Below are positions 15,943 to 23,569 of a stretch of 64,000 nucleotides of DNA, piece after piece; position 1 is the first letter of the stretch, and each line of letters begins with the position of its first letter. The notes below the pieces were generated by a model. It worked only from the letters and a program-made list of their open reading frames with translations, made no database searches and had not been told where the DNA came from. This DNA comes from Bog-375 sp049587755. GTDB lineage: Bacteria > Acidobacteriota > Terriglobia > Bryobacterales > Bryobacteraceae. The stretch lies in contig JBAVEN010000018.1 in assembly GCA_049587755.1 (NCBI GenBank), forward strand, positions 116,236-180,235, read 5' to 3'. A program made the translations under genes and the position numbers.

Positions 15943-17937
15943 ATGCGGATGCGTTTTGCCGGGAGATCCATGGCGGGCTTGCTGCTCTTGGCAGCGTTGG
16001 CTAGCGGCGGCTGCACTGCCCTTGCGCAGGGTACGCCTACTGCCGTCGAATTCCACGTCAAGCCAGGCGGCGTCCAGCCGTTCACTTCCTCGGATCCGTC
16101 GGTCAGGCCACAGCTCGGCAGGCCGGGCAAGCCGCAGTGGGCGACCGGTGGTATCGACCCGGGCTACTGGTTTTCCTCACCCGGAAGCGCGGAGCGGCCG
16201 TTCGCGACTCTCTATCAGGCCCAATTAGCGGTGCGGGAACTTTTGCGAACCAAGGGAATGCCGGAGGGAGGAATCCAGGTCGTCGTGCATGGGGGTATTT
16301 ATCGCCCGGCCCAGCCGCTGGAGTTCGTTCCGGAAGACTCGGGTACGCCGGACAAGCCGGTAGTCTACACGGCGGCTCCGGGAGAGAAGCCCATCGTGAG
16401 CGGCGGGCTACCGATCACCGCATGGAGGAAACTGACGGCAGCTACGCCAGGCCTGCCGTCCGCCGCGATCGGGCACGTGTGGGTCGCGACGGCTCCGGAG
16501 ATCGGCGCGGCAACGCTCGATTTCCGTCAGATGTACGTGAATGGCACGAAAGCGGTGCGTGCGCGCTCTCCCAATGGCCACGATTTCCACCGGATGGTCG
16601 AGTGGGACTTGGTGAACCGGCAAGCCATCGTCGATTCCAAGGATGTCGGCAAATGGAGGAATCTCGAGCGCGTGGAAATGGTCCTGCAACAGTCCTGGGT
16701 GATTTCCTTTCTGCGGATTGAATCCATCTCCGTCGAAGGCCCCAAGGCGCGCATCACCTTCCAGAATCCGGAGCGGAACCTCGCGTTTTCCCATCCGTAT
16801 CCATGGCCGCGCAACACCGACCCCTACTATTTTGCAAATGCGCTGGAATTCCTCGATCAACCGGGGGAGTGGTATCTCGACCACAAGGCCGGACTCGTCT
16901 ACTATTGGCCTCGCGCCGGCGAGGACATGGAGAAGGCCCAAGTTGTGGCGCCGTGGCTCGAGACTCTGGTCCGAATCGAGGGCTCCGTGGATCGCCCGGT
17001 GCACGACATCCAGTTCAAGGGGCTAAGCTTCGAGGATTCCACCTGGCTGCGGCCGACGCAGGCAGGGCTGGTGCCTCTCCAGGCGGGTCAGTATTTCGTG
17101 CAGCCAGCATACAGGATCCAGGGTGGTATTCCACAAGAGCCTACCTTGGATAACCTGGGCTGGACGGCCCGGCCGCCTGCTGCGGTCTATCTCACGGGAG
17201 CAAGCCGGATCCTATTCGGGCGCTGCAAGTTCCGCAATACGGCCTCCGCCGCGCTCGACCTTCACTACGCGACCAGCGAGAACCAGATCGTCGGCTGCGT
17301 ATTCCACGGCATCGGTGGCAATGGAGTGCAGATCGGCCGCTTTTCCGAGCAGGGACTCGAAGCCCACCTGCCCTACCGCGTTTCCGACGAGCGCGAGCTT
17401 TCTCTGAACGACCGCGTGGCGAACAGCTATTTCCGCGACTGCGGCAACGAGGACTGGGGCTCGACGGCGATCGCGGCCGGGTATCCGCGCGGTCTGGTGA
17501 TCGAGCACAACGAAATCGTCGAAATGCCGTACTCCGGCATCAGCGTGGGCTGGGGCTGGACAGCGCAGGAGAATGCCATGCGCGACAACAAGATCCTGTA
17601 CAACCGGATCCACCAGTACATGCAGCGGATGGGCGACGGCGGAGGCATCTACGTTCTCTCCAATCAGACACCGTCGGAAATCCGGGGCAATTACATATTC
17701 GATCTCCGCCACTCGCCGGTTGGCGATCCCTCCGCCATGATCTACCTCGATGAGGGATCTTCGGGATTCCTTGTCAAAGATAACCTGACGGATCGCAGCG
17801 TGTTTTTCCGGAACCGCAACGGCGAGGGCAACCGCTGGGAGAACAACGGCACGGAGGGTCCGCTGGTACTGAAGGGGGCTCCAGGTGCCCCAGGGCTTGC
17901 CGGCCTGGAAACCGCTTTTCGCGACCTGCTCGAGTGA
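15943..17937 (+). CDS. Secreted right-handed parallel beta-helix protein, possible glycoside hydrolase
   Basis: A 664-residue protein with an N-terminal signal peptide ('MAGLLLLAALASGGCTALAQ'); the cysteine gives only a weak lipobox, and cleavage after 'ALA' is more likely. The body reads as a parallel beta-helix: repeated short strands such as 'IQFKGLSFEDSTW', 'RILFGRCKFRNTASAALDL', 'NQIVGCVFHGIGGNGVQIG', 'LVIEHNEIVEMPYSGISVG' and 'DNKILYNRIHQYMQRMGDGG'. This architecture is used by polysaccharide lyases and by GH families such as GH120 and GH141 (xylosidases, fucosidases). The order of domains ('GGIYRPAQPLEFVPEDSG' early) resembles GH141-type proteins but I cannot assign the family. Last gene of the OAR operon, 31 bases after the GH31 stop. 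Confidence 0.65.
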   Translation: MRMRFAGRSMAGLLLLAALASGGCTALAQGTPTAVEFHVKPGGVQPFTSSDPSVRPQLGRPGKPQWATGGIDPGYWFSSPGSAERPFATLYQAQLAVRELLRTKGMPEGGIQVVVHGGIYRPAQPLEFVPEDSGTPDKPVVYTAAPGEKPIVSGGLPITAWRKLTAATPGLPSAAIGHVWVATAPEIGAATLDFRQMYVNGTKAVRARSPNGHDFHRMVEWDLVNRQAIVDSKDVGKWRNLERVEMVLQQSWVISFLRIESISVEGPKARITFQNPERNLAFSHPYPWPRNTDPYYFANALEFLDQPGEWYLDHKAGLVYYWPRAGEDMEKAQVVAPWLETLVRIEGSVDRPVHDIQFKGLSFEDSTWLRPTQAGLVPLQAGQYFVQPAYRIQGGIPQEPTLDNLGWTARPPAAVYLTGASRILFGRCKFRNTASAALDLHYATSENQIVGCVFHGIGGNGVQIGRFSEQGLEAHLPYRVSDERELSLNDRVANSYFRDCGNEDWGSTAIAAGYPRGLVIEHNEIVEMPYSGISVGWGWTAQENAMRDNKILYNRIHQYMQRMGDGGGIYVLSNQTPSEIRGNYIFDLRHSPVGDPSAMIYLDEGSSGFLVKDNLTDRSVFFRNRNGEGNRWENNGTEGPLVLKGAPGAPGLAGLETAFRDLLE

Positions 17938-18005
17938 GCAATTCGGGTATGCCGACGATACCGCGTCCGCGCGGCTCGGTGCATTCTGTAACGATGACTG
18001 TACCG

Positions 18006-18035
18006 TTGACCCTGGCTGATCGGGCTTGCTATAAT
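18006..18035 (+). promoter_or_regulatory. Sigma-70-type promoter upstream of the fucosidase remnant
   Basis: TTGACC at 18006-18011 and a consensus TATAAT at 18030-18035 are separated by 18 bases. It sits 79 bases before the GTG of the remnant at 18114. This is the best consensus promoter I found in the window, and it suggests the segment downstream is transcribed separately from the OAR operon. Confidence 0.65.
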
Positions 18036-18113
18036 CCGCGCTCGTAGCCTGCAAACAGTGATGGTAAGGCGGGTCGCGGACCTACTGCTTCTCGAAGACG
18101 AAAGGAGCTTTTT

Positions 18114-18476
18114 GTGCAACGACGGGACACCCGGCCTTGGAAGATCCATGGCGAAGGCCCGCACAGTGTGAAGAGCGGATCGTTCCAGGGAAACAGCGTC
18201 AGTAGCCTCGGGCAGAAGGATATCCGGTTCACCCGCAACAAGGCGGGCAACGTGGTCTACGCCCTGGTGCTGGGCTGGCCGACGGAGGCAATCGAAGGGC
18301 AGTCTCTGGGAACCTCGGCCGCGACCCAACCGGGCAAAGTGGCTAAAGTGGAACTTCTCGGAACGGGCGACAATGTGAACTGGAAGCAGAATGCCAATGG
18401 TCTGCGGGTCGAAATTCCGAAGCAGTATCAGCCGAAGGTGGACTACGCGGCTGCGCTGAAAGTGACCTTGGCCTGA
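18114..18476 (+). pseudogene. C-terminal remnant of a GH29 alpha-L-fucosidase
   Basis: The 120-residue frame begins with GTG and reads 'RPWKIHGEGPHSV', '...DIRFTRNKAGNVVYALVLGWP' and '...LLGTGDNVNWKQNANGLRV'. These are the linker and C-terminal beta-sandwich sequences of bacterial alpha-L-fucosidases (GH29). The ~330-residue catalytic barrel is absent. A good RBS (AAAGGAG, 6 bases before the GTG) and a consensus promoter precede it, so an internal deletion seems to have joined the expression signals to the C-terminal domain. It may still be expressed as a small beta-sandwich protein, but it cannot hydrolyse fucosides. No signal peptide remains. Confidence 0.75.
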
Positions 18477-18596
18477 AAACCGATGCCGTTCATATGTTCG
18501 CCTTGTCGGATGGCCTCTGCTCTCATGCATGGTCCGCCCTGCTTGACCCAGCGTTCTCTATCTCGCGTACCGATTCTATAAACCATCGAGGTTCTT

Positions 18597-21131
18597 ATGC
18601 CGCGCATCTCTCGTCGTAACCTGCTCTCTTCCGGACTGGCTGTCTCCGCCTGTTCCCTGTTCGCCCGCTTCGCCTGGGGCCGTGCCGCCGCGCTGCTCGG
18701 AAGCGACGTGCCTGCGGGCTCGGCGGCGGCCGTTCCCGCCGTTGCACCGCGAGAGCAGTTGCTCTTGGACTTCGGCTGGAAGTTCACCTTCGGCCATGCC
18801 TCGGACCCGTCGAAGGATCTGGGATTCGGCTTCGGCCAGGGCGACTTCTCCCATGCCGGCGAATTCAAGTTCGCAAAGGCCGGCTTCGACGACTCCAAGT
18901 GGCGGACGCTTGACCTGCCTCACGACTGGGCCGTAGAGTTGCCTTTCGTCCGAGATGATGAGCAGAAGTCGCACGGCTATAAGCCGCTCGGGCGGCGCTA
19001 TCCGGAGACCAGCGTGGGCTGGTACCGGCGCGTGTTCGAGATCCCCGCCAGCGACCTGGGCCGCCGCATTTGGGTCGAGTTCGACGGCGCTTTCCGCGAC
19101 GTGCTGGTCTTCGTGAACGGTTGTTTCCTTGGCCGCAATGACAACGGTTACGCTCCGTTCCGTTTCGATATCTCCGACTTCCTGGCCTATGGCGGAAAGA
19201 ATTACATCGTGGTTCGCGTCGACGCCAGTTTCGGCGATGGCTGGTTCTACGAAGGCGCCGGAATCTATCGCCGCGTCTGGCTCACTAGGACCGACGCGGT
19301 TCATCTGGGCAAGTGGGACAGCACCGTTCGCGCCACGGTGAACGGCAATTCGGCAACGGTGGCGCTGGCGACGGTGGTGAAGAATGAAAGCAAGCAGGCC
19401 GCCGGCGCCAAGGTGAGCTGGAAGATCCTCGATGCCAAGGGGGCTATGGTTGCGACGGCCGAAGCCCCGGCACAAACCGTCGCCGTCGATGGTTCCGCCA
19501 GCTACAGCGCCACGGCGACGCTCTCGAATCCGGCGCTCTGGTCGGTTGATGAGCCCAACCTGTACTCGGCTATGGTGACCGTGGAATCGGATGGCAAGGC
19601 GCGCGACGCGGAGCGCGTCTCCTTTGGCGTGCGCACGGCGGTGTTCAACGCGGACAAGGGCTTCTTCCTCAACGGCAAGTCCCTTAAAATCCAAGGCACC
19701 TGCAACCACCAGGACCACGCCGGCGTGGGCGCGGCATTGCCTGACCGCCTGCAATCGTTTCGCCTCGCCGTGCTGCGCGAGATGGGTTGCAACGCCATCC
19801 GCACCTCTCACAACATGCCCACGCCCGAGTTAGTGCAAGCGTGCGACCGTATGGGCTTGATGATTATGTGCGAGAGTCGCCAGATGAGTTCGAATCTTGA
19901 GGGCATGCGGCAACTCGAGTTCATGGTTAAGCGCTATCGCAACTCGCCCTCCATCATCATTTGGTCCATCGGCAACGAAGAGTGGCAACTGCAGGACGCA
20001 ATGGCGGAGCAGGGCGCGAAGATCGCTTCGCGGATGGTCCGGTTCTGCCACGAACTCGACCCAACGCGCCCCGTCTCAGCCGCCGTCAACGGGAGCAACG
20101 AGAAGGGCGTCTCCGAGGCGTTCGACATCATAGGCTTCAACTACGGCGAGGACCGTCCCGACGGGTTCCACAAGAAGTACCCAAAGCGTCCCGTCTATGG
20201 ATCGGAGACCTCGAGCGCAGTCAGCACGCGGGGCGAGTACGCCACCGTTTCGCTGCGCAACACGGTGAACTCCTACACCGGCGTGGTGCCATGGGGCAAA
20301 ACGCCGGAAGCATGGTGGAATTTCTACGCCACGCGCGAATGGGAAGCGGGCGGGTTCGCCTGGACGGGTTTCGATTATCGCGGCGAGCCGACGCCGTACG
20401 GCTGGCCCTCGATTAACTCACAGTTCGGCATCGTGGACATGTGCGGCTTCCCGAAGGACTACTTCTATTACTACAAGGCTTGGTGGCGCAAAGAGCCGTC
20501 GCTTCATCTGTTCCCACACTGGGATTGGCTCGGACGGGAAGGCATCGAAATCCCGGTGTGGGTCTATTCCAACCTCGACGAGGTCGAACTGTTCGTCAAC
20601 GGCAAGAGCCTGGGCAGCCAGAAAGTCCCGCATCTGGGCCACCTAGAGTGGAAGGTGAAGTACGAGTCGGGCGTCCTCGAGGCGCGGGCTTCGAAGGATG
20701 GCAAGGTGCTTCTGACCGAGAAGCGCGAGACCACCGGGCCGCCGGTTTCCATCCGGCTGACGGCCGACCGGACCGAGATCGACGCGGACGGCGAAGACAT
20801 CGCCATCCTGAAAGTGGAAGTCCTCGACCGGGAAGGCCGGCCGGTGCCCACCGCGAACAACAGGATCGGATTCAAGGTCTCCGGCGCCGGAACGCTGATT
20901 GGCGTGGGCAACGGCGATCCCAACTGCCAGGAGAGCGACAAAGAACCCGGGCGTTCGCTGTTCAACGGCCTGGCGCAGGTGATCCTGCAAGCTGGCAGGC
21001 GCCCCGGCGAGATCCGCATCGAAGCGGTGAAAGAGGGATGGGATGGTCCGGAATTGATGCCAGCCAAACTCGCGATTGCCGCGAAACGGGCGGAGCCGCG
21101 GCCTTCCGTGCCGGCAGTGCGGGATCGGTGA
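18597..21131 (+). CDS. Tat-exported GH2 beta-galactosidase-like enzyme
   Basis: 844 residues. The N-terminus 'SRRNLLSSGLAVSACSLFA' is a twin-arginine signal, so the enzyme is exported folded. GH2 domains follow in order: sugar-binding sandwich (~60-230, 'GWKFTFGH', 'LPHDWAVELPF', 'SVGWYRRVF'), Ig-like (~240-350), TIM barrel (~350-620), and C-terminal Ig-like domains (~650-830, 'VWVYSNLDEVELFVNGKSLG'). The acid/base is Glu461 in 'SIGNEEW'; the nucleophile is Glu537 in 'YGSETSS'. The 'GKSLG' C-terminal layout matches the beta-galactosidase branch (DUF4982-type) rather than glucuronidases. In this context it may remove beta-galactose from xyloglucan side chains. Separate from the upstream remnant by 120 bases without an evident promoter. 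Confidence 0.85.
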   Translation: MPRISRRNLLSSGLAVSACSLFARFAWGRAAALLGSDVPAGSAAAVPAVAPREQLLLDFGWKFTFGHASDPSKDLGFGFGQGDFSHAGEFKFAKAGFDDSKWRTLDLPHDWAVELPFVRDDEQKSHGYKPLGRRYPETSVGWYRRVFEIPASDLGRRIWVEFDGAFRDVLVFVNGCFLGRNDNGYAPFRFDISDFLAYGGKNYIVVRVDASFGDGWFYEGAGIYRRVWLTRTDAVHLGKWDSTVRATVNGNSATVALATVVKNESKQAAGAKVSWKILDAKGAMVATAEAPAQTVAVDGSASYSATATLSNPALWSVDEPNLYSAMVTVESDGKARDAERVSFGVRTAVFNADKGFFLNGKSLKIQGTCNHQDHAGVGAALPDRLQSFRLAVLREMGCNAIRTSHNMPTPELVQACDRMGLMIMCESRQMSSNLEGMRQLEFMVKRYRNSPSIIIWSIGNEEWQLQDAMAEQGAKIASRMVRFCHELDPTRPVSAAVNGSNEKGVSEAFDIIGFNYGEDRPDGFHKKYPKRPVYGSETSSAVSTRGEYATVSLRNTVNSYTGVVPWGKTPEAWWNFYATREWEAGGFAWTGFDYRGEPTPYGWPSINSQFGIVDMCGFPKDYFYYYKAWWRKEPSLHLFPHWDWLGREGIEIPVWVYSNLDEVELFVNGKSLGSQKVPHLGHLEWKVKYESGVLEARASKDGKVLLTEKRETTGPPVSIRLTADRTEIDADGEDIAILKVEVLDREGRPVPTANNRIGFKVSGAGTLIGVGNGDPNCQESDKEPGRSLFNGLAQVILQAGRRPGEIRIEAVKEGWDGPELMPAKLAIAAKRAEPRPSVPAVRDR

Positions 21132-21198
21132 GGCGCCGGGCCATGTGTGGGAAACCGGACGCGGCCGGCGATGAGGTTCCGACGACAAGGAGATTCCT

Positions 21199-23493
21199 AT
21201 GACAAACAGACTGCAAGTCCTGGTTCTTGCCGCGATCGCGCTCGGCGGTTGGCCTGTGCGCGCGGCGGCTCCGGCGGTGGAAAAACAGGCGCACGGCGCA
21301 ACGATACGGTTCGACGCCGGAGCGCTTCGCCTCGAAGTCTGGTCCGACCGCGTCGTGCGGGTTACGTACGCCCAGGGCGCGGAGATTCCGGCCATTCACA
21401 GTCTGAGCGTGATCTCCGCTCCCGCTGCAGTCTCCTTCGAGATTCAGGAAACGCCGGCCGGTGTCGACCTTTCCACGCGCGCGTTGCGCGCGCACGTTGA
21501 CAAGAGTACCGGCCTCGTTTCATTCCGCGACTTGGCAAGCAAGACGATCTTCGAAGAGAAGGGTCCCCGCGAATCCACCGTCGGCGACAGCTTCGCGCTC
21601 GCGCCTGATGAACAGATCTACGGCCTGGGTCAGCACCAGGACGGTTACATGAGCTATCGCGGAAGCACGGTCCACCTGCAGCAGAAGAACATGGAGATTG
21701 GCATCCCGATGCTCGTTTCGAGCCTCGGCTACGGCATGCTGTGGGACAACCCGGCGATTTCCGATATCGATATTGGCGTAAAAGGCAAAGGAGGCTTGTT
21801 GCGCTGGGCCTCGGAAACCGGCAAGGCGATCGATTTCTACTTCATTTTCGGCCCCAAGTCCGATGACGTGATCGCCGGATACCGCAAGCTGACCGGCGCG
21901 GCGCCGCTGCTGGGTAAGTGGGCCTGGGGGTTCTGGCAGTGCAAGGAGCGCTACTCCGCCCAGGAGGAGATGCTCGGAATCGTTTCGCGATACCGCGAGA
22001 ACCATATGCCCCTCGATGGCATCGTGCAGGATTGGCAGTATTGGAAGCCGGGCGGCTGGGGCTCGCATGAGTTCGATCCCGAGCGTTATCCGGATCCGAA
22101 GGGGATGGTCGACGCCATCCACAAGATACATGCGCACATTCTGATCTCGGTGTGGGCGCGATTCGATCTCGACACCGCCAATGGGAAGGAACTGGAGCAG
22201 GCCGGCGCGCTTTACCCTCCTGTGATTCCGAACGTGTATCCGAAGGGGGAAGGCAAGTGGTACGACGCCTTCAACGCCGAAGGGCGCCGCATTTACTGGA
22301 AACAGATTTGGGACCGCCTCGGCACGATGGATATGGACGGCTGGTGGCTTGACGCCACCGAACCCGAGATCGGCGGAAAGTGGGGCGAGTATCGCGCGTT
22401 TTCCACGGCCGAAGGGCCGGGTGCGGCGGTATTCAATGCCTTCCCCCTGATGACAACCACCGGTATCTATCAGGGCCAGCGCGCGAAGACGGACAAGAAG
22501 CGCGTCATCATCCTCACCCGGTCCGCATACGCCGGACAGCAGCGCAATTCGGCCATCTCATGGTCGGGCGATATCCGGGGCACGTGGGACGTGTTCCGAA
22601 AGCAGATTCCCGCGGGCCTCAACTTCTCTTTGAGCGGCATTCCATACTGGAACACCGATATCGGAGGTTTCTTCGGGGGCGATCCGAAAGACCCGAAATA
22701 CCAGGAACTATTTGTGCGCTGGTTCCAGTTCGGCGCGTTCACGCCCATGTTCCGCGTGCACGGCACGGGCGCCGGCAAGGAGTTCTGGCAATTCGACCAG
22801 CCCACCCAGAAGACCCTGCGGAATTTCGAGCGTCTGCGTTATCGCCTGATGCCGTACATCTACTCTGTCTCCTGGCAGGTAACTGACCAGGGCAGTTCGA
22901 TGCTGCGCCCGCTGGTAATGGACTTCGCCAGCGATCACAACGCGCTCACGGTTGCCGACCAGTATCTGTTCGGCCCGGCCCTGATGGTCAACCCGGTGAC
23001 CACGGCGGGAGCGGCCTCGCGCCCCGTCTATCTCCCTGGCAAGAATGCATGGTATGACTTCTGGACCGGCAAGCGCGAAGCCGGCGGCGGCCGCGTGGAT
23101 GCCGCCGCGCCGATTGAGTCCATGCCGTTGTATGTGCCGGCCAGCTCGATCCTGCCGCTCGGACCGGACGTTGAATACGTGGACCAGAAGCCTGCCGATC
23201 CGCTCGAGGTTCGCATTTATCCGGGCGCGAACGGCTCGTTCACCCTTTACGAAGATGCCGGCGATTCCTACGACTACGAACACGGCGCCTACACGACGAT
23301 TCCGCTCCGCTGGGACGAGGCGACCAAAACGCTCACTATCGGCAAGCGTGCGGGCGCCTATGAGGGAATGCTCACGAAGCGCACCTTCCGGGTCGTGCTC
23401 GTGGACCAGGAGCGCGGCGGCGGCTTGCAGGAATCTGCCGGGGCGCGCGCGGTGGCCTACTCAGGCGACGAAGTCCGGGTGAAGTTGCCCTGA
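21199..23493 (+). CDS. Exported GH31 alpha-xylosidase-like enzyme
   Basis: 764 residues with a Sec signal peptide ('LQVLVLAAIALGGWPVRAAA'), so periplasmic or secreted, unlike the GH31 at 13437. An RBS-like AAGGAG lies before the start. The N-terminal sandwich contains 'EQIYGLGQHQDGYMSYRG'; the barrel has 'IVQDWQYWKPGGWGSHEFD', the nucleophile motif 'DGWWLDATEPE' (Asp385) and acid/base Asp458 in 'ISWSGDIRGTW'. The 'QDWQYW' and 'WWLDATEPE' sequences match Xyl31A-type alpha-xylosidases of xyloglucan loci. It stands 67 bases after the GH2 gene and 76 before the GH3 gene, same strand, probably one transcript. Expected to remove non-reducing-end xylose from xylosylated glucan oligosaccharides. Confidence 0.88.
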   Translation: MTNRLQVLVLAAIALGGWPVRAAAPAVEKQAHGATIRFDAGALRLEVWSDRVVRVTYAQGAEIPAIHSLSVISAPAAVSFEIQETPAGVDLSTRALRAHVDKSTGLVSFRDLASKTIFEEKGPRESTVGDSFALAPDEQIYGLGQHQDGYMSYRGSTVHLQQKNMEIGIPMLVSSLGYGMLWDNPAISDIDIGVKGKGGLLRWASETGKAIDFYFIFGPKSDDVIAGYRKLTGAAPLLGKWAWGFWQCKERYSAQEEMLGIVSRYRENHMPLDGIVQDWQYWKPGGWGSHEFDPERYPDPKGMVDAIHKIHAHILISVWARFDLDTANGKELEQAGALYPPVIPNVYPKGEGKWYDAFNAEGRRIYWKQIWDRLGTMDMDGWWLDATEPEIGGKWGEYRAFSTAEGPGAAVFNAFPLMTTTGIYQGQRAKTDKKRVIILTRSAYAGQQRNSAISWSGDIRGTWDVFRKQIPAGLNFSLSGIPYWNTDIGGFFGGDPKDPKYQELFVRWFQFGAFTPMFRVHGTGAGKEFWQFDQPTQKTLRNFERLRYRLMPYIYSVSWQVTDQGSSMLRPLVMDFASDHNALTVADQYLFGPALMVNPVTTAGAASRPVYLPGKNAWYDFWTGKREAGGGRVDAAAPIESMPLYVPASSILPLGPDVEYVDQKPADPLEVRIYPGANGSFTLYEDAGDSYDYEHGAYTTIPLRWDEATKTLTIGKRAGAYEGMLTKRTFRVVLVDQERGGGLQESAGARAVAYSGDEVRVKLP

Positions 23494-23569
23494 TGCACGG
23501 CTGTCGGAGAGGCCCTGCTGGAATGCAACGCAACCAGAAACTCGGTATAAACAGACAGGAGATTCCAAG

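Noticed and set aside
18576..19811. 411-codon minus-strand frame antisense to GH2
   Set aside because: GH2 on the plus strand has intact catalytic motifs and a Tat signal; the antisense frame has no domain.
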